Positions 8,898-17,328 of a DNA stretch of 64,000 nt are shown piece by piece. Every line of letters starts with the position of its first letter. The stretch's first letter is position 1. The translations under genes were made by a program, and so were the position numbers. The notes beneath the pieces are model-generated. The model did not search any database. It had not been told where the DNA came from and was given only the letters and a program-made list of their open reading frames with translations. The stretch lies in the NCBI GenBank assembly GCA_052161605.1, contig CP197409.1. One strand, given 5' to 3'. Origin of the DNA: JBKCUI01 sp052161605 (GTDB taxonomy: Bacteria > Planctomycetota > Planctomycetia > Pirellulales > Pirellulaceae).

Positions 8898-9800
8898 TTG
8901 TCCAGCCAGTCAGTTCACATTCCAGTACTTCTGAGCGAAGTAACGCAAGCAATCGCCGAAGCAGGCATTCCCGGCGACCGATTGTGGATCGATGGTACAC
9001 TCGGTGGGGCCGGCCATGCCGTCGAGCTCGTATCGCTCTTGGGGGCGGGAGATTGCCTAGTGGGATTTGACCGAGATCCAGCGGCTTTGGAGCGTTCGGA
9101 ATCCAAACTTGCGACGATCCCAAGAGAGTGTGCGGTTCGAATCGTGAACGCGAGCTACCGCGAGATTCCCGAGTACGTGCGTGATGGGACCTTTGGGCCT
9201 GCGGATGCGATTCTTCTTGATCTAGGGCTATCCAGCGACCAACTGGAGGATCGAAACCGAGGCTTTTCGTTCAAGGTTGGTGGACCGCTCGATTTGCGAT
9301 TTGACACCACGCAAGGAATTTCCGCTGCCGAACTGCTGCAGAAGGGAACAGATCGCGAGCTAGCCGACATTATCTATCAGTATGGTGAGGAACGGTTCAG
9401 TCGACGCATAGCGAGAGCGATCGTGGAGCAAAGGATCTCCTCTCCTGTCGAAACTGCCGAACAGCTCGCCGATTTGGTCCATAGAGTGGTGCCCGGCAAG
9501 ATCCATGGTCGGATTGACAGTGCCACGAGAACCTTTCAAGCACTACGTATAGCGGTTAATCATGAGCTTGAGCATCTGACCGTGGCCATGAAACGCTTGC
9601 CTGAGTGTCTCAAACCCGGAGGCTTGTTAGTTGTGATTTCTTTCCATTCGCTTGAAGATCGAATCGTAAAGCACGGCATGCGAGATCATCCGCTCCTCGA
9701 TGTTGTCACGCGAAAACCGATCCTTCCCACTGAGCAGGAAACCGAACAGAATCCGAGAGCCAGAAGTGCAAAGCTGAGGATCGCAAAGCGCGTTTTCTGA
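8898..9800 (+). CDS. rsmH: 16S rRNA (cytosine-1402 N4)-methyltransferase RsmH
   Basis: 300 aa, normal for the family. It N4-methylates C1402 of 16S rRNA in the ribosomal P site using SAM. Evidence: HIPVLLSE at the N-terminus, the SAM-binding loop DGTLGGAGH (32-40), LLDLGLSSDQL, a DLRFD motif, and the C-terminal SFHSLEDRIVKH and NPRARSAKLR blocks. The start is the TTG at 8898: an in-frame stop lies 15 bp upstream and there is no earlier ATG or GTG. In most bacteria rsmH opens the dcw division cluster and is followed by ftsL and ftsI. Here the next gene is an outer-membrane barrel protein, as expected in planctomycetes, which lack FtsZ and most dcw genes. Confidence 0.95.
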   Translation: MSSQSVHIPVLLSEVTQAIAEAGIPGDRLWIDGTLGGAGHAVELVSLLGAGDCLVGFDRDPAALERSESKLATIPRECAVRIVNASYREIPEYVRDGTFGPADAILLDLGLSSDQLEDRNRGFSFKVGGPLDLRFDTTQGISAAELLQKGTDRELADIIYQYGEERFSRRIARAIVEQRISSPVETAEQLADLVHRVVPGKIHGRIDSATRTFQALRIAVNHELEHLTVAMKRLPECLKPGGLLVVISFHSLEDRIVKHGMRDHPLLDVVTRKPILPTEQETEQNPRARSAKLRIAKRVF

Positions 9801-9967
9801 AACGCTTTCAAGATCGCGGAAGAGCGTTTCCGCAATTTCACCGGACGTGGCGACTTTAAAAAAATCGCAAACAATTTCTCCAAATCAGAAAAAGGATTGG
9901 ATAAGTTGGGGGGAGTGTTCCGATTACACCAAATGTAGGGGGGACACGAAACCATGGAAGTTGACCA

Positions 9968-11452
9968 ATGAGTTGGGTACTGCCAGCATTTAATTACAAA
10001 CCAACGTTGCAACGCTCTTCGCTACGGCGAAGGCATCTCGGCTGGGTAACCAGTTTGCTCGGCAACGCATTGGTACTGCTTGTATCCGCTGTTTTGGCTA
10101 GCACTTCTGTGCTGTTCGGCGTAGGTTTGCACGCACAGGATGCTACCTCAAGCTCTTCAGGGTCTCAGGTCCCTAGGCCGCGAATCGGTCATTCGACCGT
10201 GGGGCCAGCCTATGGAACAGCAAGCGAAGCGGAAATGTTCGCTAACTCCTCGGTCGCCCCTATGGAATCGACTCATTTCGATCATTTTGATACGGTGCAA
10301 CCGTTCTCTACATCTACGGCCTACAGGCCTTTCCGATCGGCCGTGGGATGGTGTGGCTCGGTCTGCGACAGGGACTTTTTCTCGACATTTTTGAGTGCGG
10401 CACCAGGAGATCGATGGCTGAGAGTGGAATATTTGTACTGGGGTGTAAGTACTCCGAACCAAATTCCATTGGTCGCGGCAAGCGTGCCCGGCACGGCTCC
10501 AGAGAACACTGGCGTCTTGGGATTGCCTACCACATCAATCCTTGCCCCTACCGATGATAGCTTTCGTGGACTGTCGGGTTTTCGAATCGCCAAAGGCTGG
10601 TGGCTGGAGTGTGCCGATATAGGATTCGAACTGAGTTACACTGGATTGCCACGATCCGAGATGCGCAATGAATTTCGAGCCCCATCGGATACGCATCTTG
10701 CTCGCCCGGTCATCGACGCAATCACTGGTCAAGAAATCTCCATGCTGGTAAACCACCCGAATGTTTTAAACGGCAGCGTTCGAGTCACCTCCGATGCAGA
10801 GTTTCACATTGCCGACTTCATCGCAAGAACGAGAGCGATTGGGGACGAGTCCGCTTCAGTAAGCAGGCTCTTTGGATTTCGCTATGCTCGTCTAGAAGAA
10901 GGCCTCCGAATCGACCAGTCTTCAGACTACCCCGCAGCCCGTGGCCCTATTATCGCGGGCACGCAAGTCGAACTGCATGATCAATTCCGGACTAGAAATC
11001 GTTTCGTCGGGGCCGTCATGGGCTTTGATGCTACCCAACGATTCCGTCGATGGTCGCTCGATTTTCAAGGAATGATTTCTGTTGGTAATACCCAATCGTA
11101 TGTCGACATTCAGGGGCAAACGGTAACATCAGTTCCCAATGCAGGTAGCGCTCTCTTCCGTGGCGGATTGCTGGCCCAAGAAACCAACATCGGTAAAGTC
11201 GTAAGGGATCGATTCTCAGTGATTCCGGAGTTCACTGTTTCAGCGAAAGTTCCCTTTCGATGTATGTGGGAAGCGTCCGTGGGCTACCATTTCCTATTTT
11301 GGTCTGGAGCTGCTCAGCCAGGAAATCAAATCGATAGAGCTGTGTCACAGTTTCCGCCCGAACCCACCGCCGGCCGATCTCCGCAAGCACTCTTCGATAC
11401 CTCTGGAGCCATCATTCAAGGCCTACAATTGGGCCTTGAACGTCGATTCTAA
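9968..11452 (+). CDS. BBP7-family outer-membrane beta-barrel protein
   Basis: 494 aa. A long signal region with an Arg-rich start and hydrophobic core (residues 25-57) ends near GLHAQDA. The rest matches the planctomycete BBP7 family: RVEYLYWGV near residue 150, the LPTTSILAPTDDSFRGLSGFR block, SRLFGFRYARLEEGLRI, and alternating amphipathic strands to a terminal aromatic (LGLERRF), the usual barrel end signature. It should sit in the outer membrane as a barrel; the ligand or transported substrate is unknown. It lies 167 bp after rsmH with no clear link in function. Its 3' end is 12 bp from the convergent cadherin-repeat gene. Confidence 0.88.
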   Translation: MSWVLPAFNYKPTLQRSSLRRRHLGWVTSLLGNALVLLVSAVLASTSVLFGVGLHAQDATSSSSGSQVPRPRIGHSTVGPAYGTASEAEMFANSSVAPMESTHFDHFDTVQPFSTSTAYRPFRSAVGWCGSVCDRDFFSTFLSAAPGDRWLRVEYLYWGVSTPNQIPLVAASVPGTAPENTGVLGLPTTSILAPTDDSFRGLSGFRIAKGWWLECADIGFELSYTGLPRSEMRNEFRAPSDTHLARPVIDAITGQEISMLVNHPNVLNGSVRVTSDAEFHIADFIARTRAIGDESASVSRLFGFRYARLEEGLRIDQSSDYPAARGPIIAGTQVELHDQFRTRNRFVGAVMGFDATQRFRRWSLDFQGMISVGNTQSYVDIQGQTVTSVPNAGSALFRGGLLAQETNIGKVVRDRFSVIPEFTVSAKVPFRCMWEASVGYHFLFWSGAAQPGNQIDRAVSQFPPEPTAGRSPQALFDTSGAIIQGLQLGLERRF

Positions 11453-11464
11453 GTGGAACCGGTT

Positions 11465-14400
11465 CTAGAAGGGGGCTTCCAAGATGACGAACACTTGCTC
11501 GACCGATAATCCATCCGCATCAGTGCTTCGCACGCGAACCGAGAAGCTCTCCTGATTCGCGAAGTCGATTTCGCCGAGGACAAGCAACTGATTGCCATCG
11601 ATCTCGAAGAGAATATTGTCCATATCTCCTTCGCCCGCGACCAGCTCGTAACTATGGCTGTCTCCGCTATCCGGATCGTCGGTCGATAGGATTCCAACCA
11701 AAGTGCCGGCAGGAGCTAACGTAAAGACAAATACGTTATCGATCTGGATTCCGGTTGGAGCTTCGTTGACATCGAGGATCGCAATGACGAACGTTTGCTC
11801 GACAAATAATCCACCTGCATCAGTGCTGCGAACGCGGATGCTCACTTCTGGTGTGGTCTCAAAGTCGAACGACTCTGCGGTAAGCAATTGATTGCCCTCG
11901 ATCGTAAACCAATCGTTAGCCGTATCACCCTCGCCTGCTACCAAGGTATAGGTATGCGTATCACCGGCGTTCGGATCGAGGCTCGAGAGCAGGCCGACTA
12001 ACGTGCCAGCGGGTTCGTTCTCGTTGATACTCGTATTGCTTAGTTCAATGGCGGTTGGAGCTTGATTGGACTCTGTTGCACTGAGAACGATCACTTGTTC
12101 GACAAACAGCCCACCAGCGTCGGTGCTGCGAACACGGATGGAGAAGCTCTCTTGGTTAGGTAATTCTGCTGCGACCAAGAGTTGGTTGCCCGCAATGCTG
12201 AACATTTCGTTATCCGTGTCCCCTTCACCTACGACCAACGTGTAGGTATGGGTATCACCAGCATCCGGATCGGTCGTCGAGAAGTTGCCAACAAGGGTGT
12301 CTACCGGCGAGTCCACGTCGACTATGGTGTTGTCCAGAGCCACCATCGTGGGTGCTTCGTTGACATCGAGGATGGTGATAACGAACGTTTGCTCGACAAA
12401 CAATCCACCCGCATCGGTGCTGCGAACGCGGACGCTGACCTCTGGTGTAGTCTCAAAGTCGAACGACTCTGCGGTCAGTAATTGATTGCCCTCGATCGTG
12501 AACCAATCGTTAGCAGCGTCACCCTCACCTGCTACCAAGGTGTAGGTATGCGTATCACCGGCGTTTGGATCCATGCTCGAGAGCAATCCGACTAAAGTTC
12601 CCGCAGGTTCATTCTCGTTGATGCTTGTGTTGCCCAGCTCAATGGAGGTCGGAGCTTGATTGGTCTCCGTTGCACTGAGAACCATCACATGTTCGACAAA
12701 CAGCCCGCCAGCGTCGGTGCTGCGAACACGGATGGAGAAGCTCTCTTGGTTAGGTAATTCTGCTGCGACCAAGAGTTGGCTGCCCGCAATGCTGAACATT
12801 TCGTTATCCGTGTCCCCTTCACCTACGACCAACGTGTAGGTATGGGTATCACCAGCATCCGGATCGGTCGTCGAGAAGTTGCCAACAAGGGTGTCTACCG
12901 GCGAGTCCACGTCGACTATGGTGTTGTCCAGAGCAACCATCGTGGGAGCTTCGTTGATGTCAAGGATCGCAATGACGAACGTTTGTTCAACAAACAATCC
13001 GCCTGCATCAGTACTGCGAACGCGGATGCTCACTTCTGGTGTGGTCTCAAAGTCGAACGACTCTGCGGTAAGCAATTGATTGCCATCGATCGTGAACCAA
13101 TCGTTGGCTGCGTCACCCTCGCCTGCTACCAAGGTGTAGGTGTGCGTATCACCGGCGTTTGGATCCATGCTCGAGAGCAATCCGACTAAAGTTCCCGCAG
13201 GCTCATTCTCGTTGATGCTCGTATTGCTTAGTTCTATAGAGGTCGGACCTACATTGAGATCCGTCCCCGTGAGCACGATCACTTGTTCGACAAACAGCCC
13301 ACCAGCGTCGGTGCTGCGAACACGGATCGAGAAGCTCTCTTGGTTAGGCAATTCTGCTGCGACCAAGAGTTGGCTGCCCGCAATGCTGAACATTTCGTTA
13401 TCCGTGTCCCCTTCACCTACGACCAACGTGTAGGTATGGGTATCACCAGCATCCGGATCGGTCGTCGAGAAGTTGCCAACAAGGGTGTCTACCGGCGAGT
13501 CCACGTCGACTATGGTGTTGTCCAGAGCCACCATCGTGGGTGCTTCGTTGATGTCAAGGATCGCAATGACGAACGTTTGCTCGACAAATAATCCACCTGC
13601 ATCAGTACTGCGAACGCGGATGCTGACTTCTGGTGTGGTCTCAAAGTCGAACGACTCTGCGGTAAGCAATTGATTGCCATCGATCGTGAACCAATCGTTG
13701 GCTGCGTCACCCTCACCTGCTACCAAGGTGTAGGTGTGCGTGTCGCCAGCATTCGGATCGATCGTGGAGAAAAGACCGACGACAGTCCCCGACGCAGAGT
13801 TCTCGGCGACTGTTTGGTTGTTTAATTGGATTGAGGTAGGCGCTTGATTATCTTCATTGACGGTGATCAGGAAGAATCTTTGGAAGCTCCTGCCAGTCGA
13901 ATCAGTCGTTTGCACTCGGACGCTCAATGGTTGTTGCCCCGTAGCATTAAGAGCCGCGGTAGTTACCAATGCGTTTCCTGAGATTGCAAAAAGGTTGTTG
14001 TTGGTATCCCCATCACCACTGACGATCGAGTACGTGTGCGTGTCACCGAGGTCGGGATCAGCAGTGCTTAGCGTGCCAACCACGGTTCCGCTGGGGAGAT
14101 TCGCCCCCACGATAGTGGAGGACAAAGCGATGCCGGTGGGGGCTTGAGCAGTTGGCAACGCAGGAATGTTGGGTGTAGGAAGTCCAACGACTCTTCGTAG
14201 GATGTCACTAGCATCCAGGGGGCTGATTCCCTCGAGGCCTGTCACATCACCGATGATGATAGGGTCAATTGTCGCGAAAGGTCGCATCTGGGGCGTGCCC
14301 ACTCCTTCGGACAGAGCTCCCACGAAGCCAGAGTCCAATCCAACCCCAACCCGAGCAACCAATCGTGCGTCCTCCGCGTCATAGCGACGATTTCCCGTGA

Positions 14401-15367
14401 CGTCCCCCGGGAAGGCGACTAGGTGCACGGCGTCACGCGTGGCTGCTTCGATAGCCCCGGAGTTAATTTCCAAGGAGCTAATTCGAATCAAATGAGCGGA
14501 ACCGTATGTTGCATTGTCTGGCACGGATGACTCCAGCACGATCAGGCTACCAGCACCTGCGGCGAGAGGCTCCAGAGAAAAGAAGGCAATGACAATCTCG
14601 CCAGGGTTAGTCAAGTTCGCCTCGACTTGGCTTCCGTTGGGGGCACTCGGCCCAAGATTCACATCTGTAACGTTCAGGAGCGAGGGATCGTAGCTGACCG
14701 TCATCGTCAAGGAGGTGATTCCAGCAGTGTTCGAAAACTGGATGGGAAGATCAGGTAACGGACTTTGCCCGCTACCCACCGCGGGAACATTTACTGGTTG
14801 AGAAGGCCCCCTTGCAAAATCGGGCATGCCCACAACCACTGTAGGCAGGGCCGCCACCACGAACGAAGTAACGAAGTCACCGCCGGGTACCCCATTGCCC
14901 GATGGAAACTGACCGTTAAATTCCCCGTCGAGCAATTGCCCCAAAGCCGCGTCCACAAAAGCGTCGCTCGCGCTGCGGAGGGTGGCGAAATAGGTGTCAG
15001 GGACCAAAACTCCGGCAGAAGAAACAAAGGTGATGCGATTTCCCTCAACCACTAGAGAACCGCGGACGTTTCCCACCGTCTCGCCTTGGAGGATTACGTC
15101 TGCCGCCCCCATCCCCCCTGAGGCCGAATCGTAGAGATTGAGATTATCGAGCTTGATGGGTGCGGTCAGCTCGGCAGTGAAACCGCTGGGGGTGGGGGCA
15201 AAGGATCCCACAGCGAACGCCAGCAATTTTCGATCCTCGAGTGACTCGTGGATCAGTTTTCGGAACTTTACCCGGCGATCTTGCCTAGTGTCCTGTCTAT
15301 TGTTTCTCGAGGCGCTAGGAAACAATTGGTTCTTGAATAGTTCTAGCCACTCATTATGTCGAGCCAT
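11465..15367 (-). CDS. Giant exported surface protein: cohesin-like and dockerin-like modules plus nine cadherin-like repeats
   Basis: 1300 aa. The N-terminus has no classical signal peptide but carries LEDRKLLA (43-50), the LExRxLL motif recurrent in large exported planctomycete proteins. Layout: a beta-rich module (about 55-170), a cohesin-like module (about 180-315), a dockerin-like pair of calcium loops beginning GDVTGN (about 321) and GDVTGL (about 372), then nine cadherin-like repeats of about 99 aa (410-1300). Each repeat has Asp-rich calcium motifs such as STTDPDAGDTHTY. Repeats 3-8 are nearly identical because of a 594-bp DNA duplication. Expected role: calcium-dependent cell-surface adhesion or scaffold. 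The cohesin-like genes at 15728 and 17329 are divergent from it across a 360-bp gap, suggesting a joint locus. Cohesin and dockerin assignments are by pattern. Confidence 0.8.
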   Translation of the reverse strand: MARHNEWLELFKNQLFPSASRNNRQDTRQDRRVKFRKLIHESLEDRKLLAFAVGSFAPTPSGFTAELTAPIKLDNLNLYDSASGGMGAADVILQGETVGNVRGSLVVEGNRITFVSSAGVLVPDTYFATLRSASDAFVDAALGQLLDGEFNGQFPSGNGVPGGDFVTSFVVAALPTVVVGMPDFARGPSQPVNVPAVGSGQSPLPDLPIQFSNTAGITSLTMTVSYDPSLLNVTDVNLGPSAPNGSQVEANLTNPGEIVIAFFSLEPLAAGAGSLIVLESSVPDNATYGSAHLIRISSLEINSGAIEAATRDAVHLVAFPGDVTGNRRYDAEDARLVARVGVGLDSGFVGALSEGVGTPQMRPFATIDPIIIGDVTGLEGISPLDASDILRRVVGLPTPNIPALPTAQAPTGIALSSTIVGANLPSGTVVGTLSTADPDLGDTHTYSIVSGDGDTNNNLFAISGNALVTTAALNATGQQPLSVRVQTTDSTGRSFQRFFLITVNEDNQAPTSIQLNNQTVAENSASGTVVGLFSTIDPNAGDTHTYTLVAGEGDAANDWFTIDGNQLLTAESFDFETTPEVSIRVRSTDAGGLFVEQTFVIAILDINEAPTMVALDNTIVDVDSPVDTLVGNFSTTDPDAGDTHTYTLVVGEGDTDNEMFSIAGSQLLVAAELPNQESFSIRVRSTDAGGLFVEQVIVLTGTDLNVGPTSIELSNTSINENEPAGTLVGLLSSMDPNAGDTHTYTLVAGEGDAANDWFTIDGNQLLTAESFDFETTPEVSIRVRSTDAGGLFVEQTFVIAILDINEAPTMVALDNTIVDVDSPVDTLVGNFSTTDPDAGDTHTYTLVVGEGDTDNEMFSIAGSQLLVAAELPNQESFSIRVRSTDAGGLFVEHVMVLSATETNQAPTSIELGNTSINENEPAGTLVGLLSSMDPNAGDTHTYTLVAGEGDAANDWFTIEGNQLLTAESFDFETTPEVSVRVRSTDAGGLFVEQTFVITILDVNEAPTMVALDNTIVDVDSPVDTLVGNFSTTDPDAGDTHTYTLVVGEGDTDNEMFSIAGNQLLVAAELPNQESFSIRVRSTDAGGLFVEQVIVLSATESNQAPTAIELSNTSINENEPAGTLVGLLSSLDPNAGDTHTYTLVAGEGDTANDWFTIEGNQLLTAESFDFETTPEVSIRVRSTDAGGLFVEQTFVIAILDVNEAPTGIQIDNVFVFTLAPAGTLVGILSTDDPDSGDSHSYELVAGEGDMDNILFEIDGNQLLVLGEIDFANQESFSVRVRSTDADGLSVEQVFVILEAPF
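11760..13800 (-). repeat. In-gene tandem repeat, 594-bp superunit encoding two cadherin-like domains
   Basis: Near-identical sequence recurs every 594 bp: for example the segment beginning gttgccaacaagggtgtcta occurs at about 12287, 12881 and 13475. Each superunit encodes 198 residues, one APTMVALDN-type and one APTSIELxN-type domain. The flanking first, second and ninth cadherin domains are clearly more diverged. This implies recent unequal crossing-over or gene conversion inside the gene. The copy number may vary between strains, and short-read assembly may have collapsed it. Confidence 0.85.
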
Positions 15368-15727
15368 ACCGAGGTAACCTTGTTGGGAAAGGAAAATCTT
15401 AGGGTTTATGCCTATAATCGCGTCTCACTAGAATACATCGGCCCCCCTACGCAAAAACCAAATTTTGTACCAGCTGTAGAGATATTGAACCGATCATTTT
15501 CCGATGTTTGAGTACGATTGGAATAATTAGCTTCTTCTAGCCAATTGTCAATTCTTGCATACTCGCCGTAATCTTCCATAACTCGACGAACAGTCACTTT
15601 AGTTGCCGGGAAGCACCGAAAAGTTCCGAGAATCGGGGAACTACTCGGCAGACAAAGGTAATCTAGAAGGGATAAAGAGTCAGATAATTGGAGGGAATGC
15701 AGGTCGCTAACCTTAGTGGGGTGGGAA
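15368..15727. other. Divergent promoter region of the cohesin/cadherin locus
   Basis: This 360-bp, fairly AT-rich gap lies between the divergent cadherin-repeat and cohesin-like genes, so it should hold promoters for both. A TATAAT hexamer at 15413-15418 (plus strand) has no well-spaced -35. A GGAGGG at 15690-15695 is followed almost at once by ATG 15697, which opens a 20-codon frame out of phase with the downstream gene; the spacing is too short for efficient use, so I do not call it a gene. A 120-codon minus-strand frame (15412-15774) is not supported. Confidence 0.35.
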
Positions 15728-17137
15728 ATGATGGGGCAGATGCGTCGTTTAAGTTTTGAATCCCTCGAAGCCAAACGTTTGCTTGCGGCGGTTAGTATTC
15801 CACAGGATTTGACCGTTGCCGCCGGGGCTCAGGTCTCTGCACCGGTGCTGATTGACACGGCGTCTGGAATTCGAGCTGCCGAGATTCGGTTTCAATTCAA
15901 TCCACAGCAGCTCTCACTCACCACGAACGACATCACTCCAGGGACGACGTGGGCGGGGGGGGATGAGCCCCTTTTGACCGCGAACATTGACAATGCGACG
16001 GGATTGGTAACCGTCTTCATCGCAGCCGCGTCCGACCTGCCCAATATTTCTGGGTCCCTTTTGAATATCAATTTCACGGCGGCCGCATCCGTTGCAGAGG
16101 GAACTCAGGCCGATATCGATTTGCGTTTAGTAACGCTAAATGAAGGGGCCATAGCGGTTCAACCAGCTCCAATACCCGGCGTAGATCCGACGGATGGTCG
16201 AGTTACCATTGTAGCTGACCCGACTGACCCAACAGATCCGACCGATCCGACAGATCCGACAGACCCCACAGATCCGACCGATCCGACCGATCCGACCGAT
16301 CCGACCGATCCGACCGATCCCGAAAATGCGGACCAGATTCGCGGCTTTGTTTTCGCCGACACCAATAACAATCTCGTACCTGATTCCTTTGAAGGCATTC
16401 CCGGAGTCACCATAACATTAATCAACGTCGCGACGGGGGCGACACTGACTGCGGTCACTACGAATGACGGCAGCTACGGATTTCGAAACCTGACAGCGGG
16501 CTCCTATCGAATCGTTCAGACGCAGCCAGAGGCCTATCTAAACGGAGGGCCAAACGAGATCTTGGTCGAACTAGCCGCAGACCAGACTCTCGCAGGGCAA
16601 AATTTTCGAGAGCTTGGCTTAAGACCTCAATTCGTGTTCAATCGTCTTCACACCTCAATAGTACAGCCGATGGGCTCAAACGAGTGGACGAGCCTACTGC
16701 TGGATATCAACCAAGTTGCGGCGGGAAACACAACTTCGGCATCGAATCTTGTTTCCATGATGTCATTAGCTATCCCTACGGGAACGACTGCAATGCTCGA
16801 GACATCGAATGAACAAGAATTTGGATCGCAGAGCGACTCGTTCATGGACCCGCTCAGCTTCCTGATTGAGGATGGCTTTATGTTCGCCCCCGACCTAACG
16901 GTAGGTGAGGGTGAGGGGCTGGATCCGATTTCCATCGATTGGAGCAGCATCGTCACGTTCGCGAATTCAATGGCACCTCAAGTTAACCAGCATTTGAATC
17001 TGAATTTTGCTGAGACTGATGGACTGCCTGTTTCAGCTTTCTTCGAATTCGATGAAATTGATAATGACGAAGACAGCTACGATATCGGACTTCTGCTGGC
17101 AGATTGGCCCAACGACTTTGCTGGGGAAAAAGGATAG
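15728..17137 (+). CDS. Exported cohesin-like protein with Asp-Pro-Thr linker and SdrD-B-like domain
   Basis: 469 aa from ATG 15728; a GTG at 15716 is also in frame, and neither start has a strong ribosome-binding site. LEAKRLLAA near residue 15 is the LExRxLL export motif shared with the two neighbouring genes. A cohesin-like module (about 20-155) contains RAAEIRFQFNPQQLSL and ends near LNEGAIAV. A linker of eleven DPT triplets follows. Next is a CNA-B/SdrD B-like domain (GFVFADTNNNLVPDSFEGIP, then TNDGSYGFRNLTAGSYRI), usually a calcium-stabilised rod or pilin-like fold. An acidic C-terminal part of about 150 residues is unrecognised. The gene at 17329 follows on the same strand after 191 bp. 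Likely role: surface scaffold or adhesin. Confidence 0.75.
   Translation: MMGQMRRLSFESLEAKRLLAAVSIPQDLTVAAGAQVSAPVLIDTASGIRAAEIRFQFNPQQLSLTTNDITPGTTWAGGDEPLLTANIDNATGLVTVFIAAASDLPNISGSLLNINFTAAASVAEGTQADIDLRLVTLNEGAIAVQPAPIPGVDPTDGRVTIVADPTDPTDPTDPTDPTDPTDPTDPTDPTDPTDPTDPENADQIRGFVFADTNNNLVPDSFEGIPGVTITLINVATGATLTAVTTNDGSYGFRNLTAGSYRIVQTQPEAYLNGGPNEILVELAADQTLAGQNFRELGLRPQFVFNRLHTSIVQPMGSNEWTSLLLDINQVAAGNTTSASNLVSMMSLAIPTGTTAMLETSNEQEFGSQSDSFMDPLSFLIEDGFMFAPDLTVGEGEGLDPISIDWSSIVTFANSMAPQVNQHLNLNFAETDGLPVSAFFEFDEIDNDEDSYDIGLLLADWPNDFAGEKG
16216..16320 (+). repeat. 9-bp microsatellite encoding an (Asp-Pro-Thr)11 linker
   Basis: Eleven consecutive nonamers encode DPT, mostly GATCCGACC, followed by a partial DP unit. 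The last five copies are identical, so replication slippage could change linker length without breaking the frame. Confidence 0.9.
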
Positions 17138-17328
17138 CTTTCAGCATCCTGAAAGCCATGCCGCGAAGCAAAAGTTCTGAACGAACTGCCATTGATCTAT
17201 CGTTCCTCAAGCTGCTATTCCTCCACCCGTACCCGCGCAACGCCAAACAGTTGTCGGGCTTCTCGTCTTAGCGTGTTCCCTAGGAACACAAACGGAATGG
17301 CATTCATTTTCTTTAGGGGTCGGGCCTG

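Noticed and set aside
12182..13673. Several plus-strand frames of 66-137 codons
   Set aside because: They recur every 594 bp because they are the antisense of the cadherin-repeat gene.
15412..15774. 120-codon minus-strand frame
   Set aside because: It overlaps the start of the cohesin-like gene and has no recognisable domain or ribosome-binding site.
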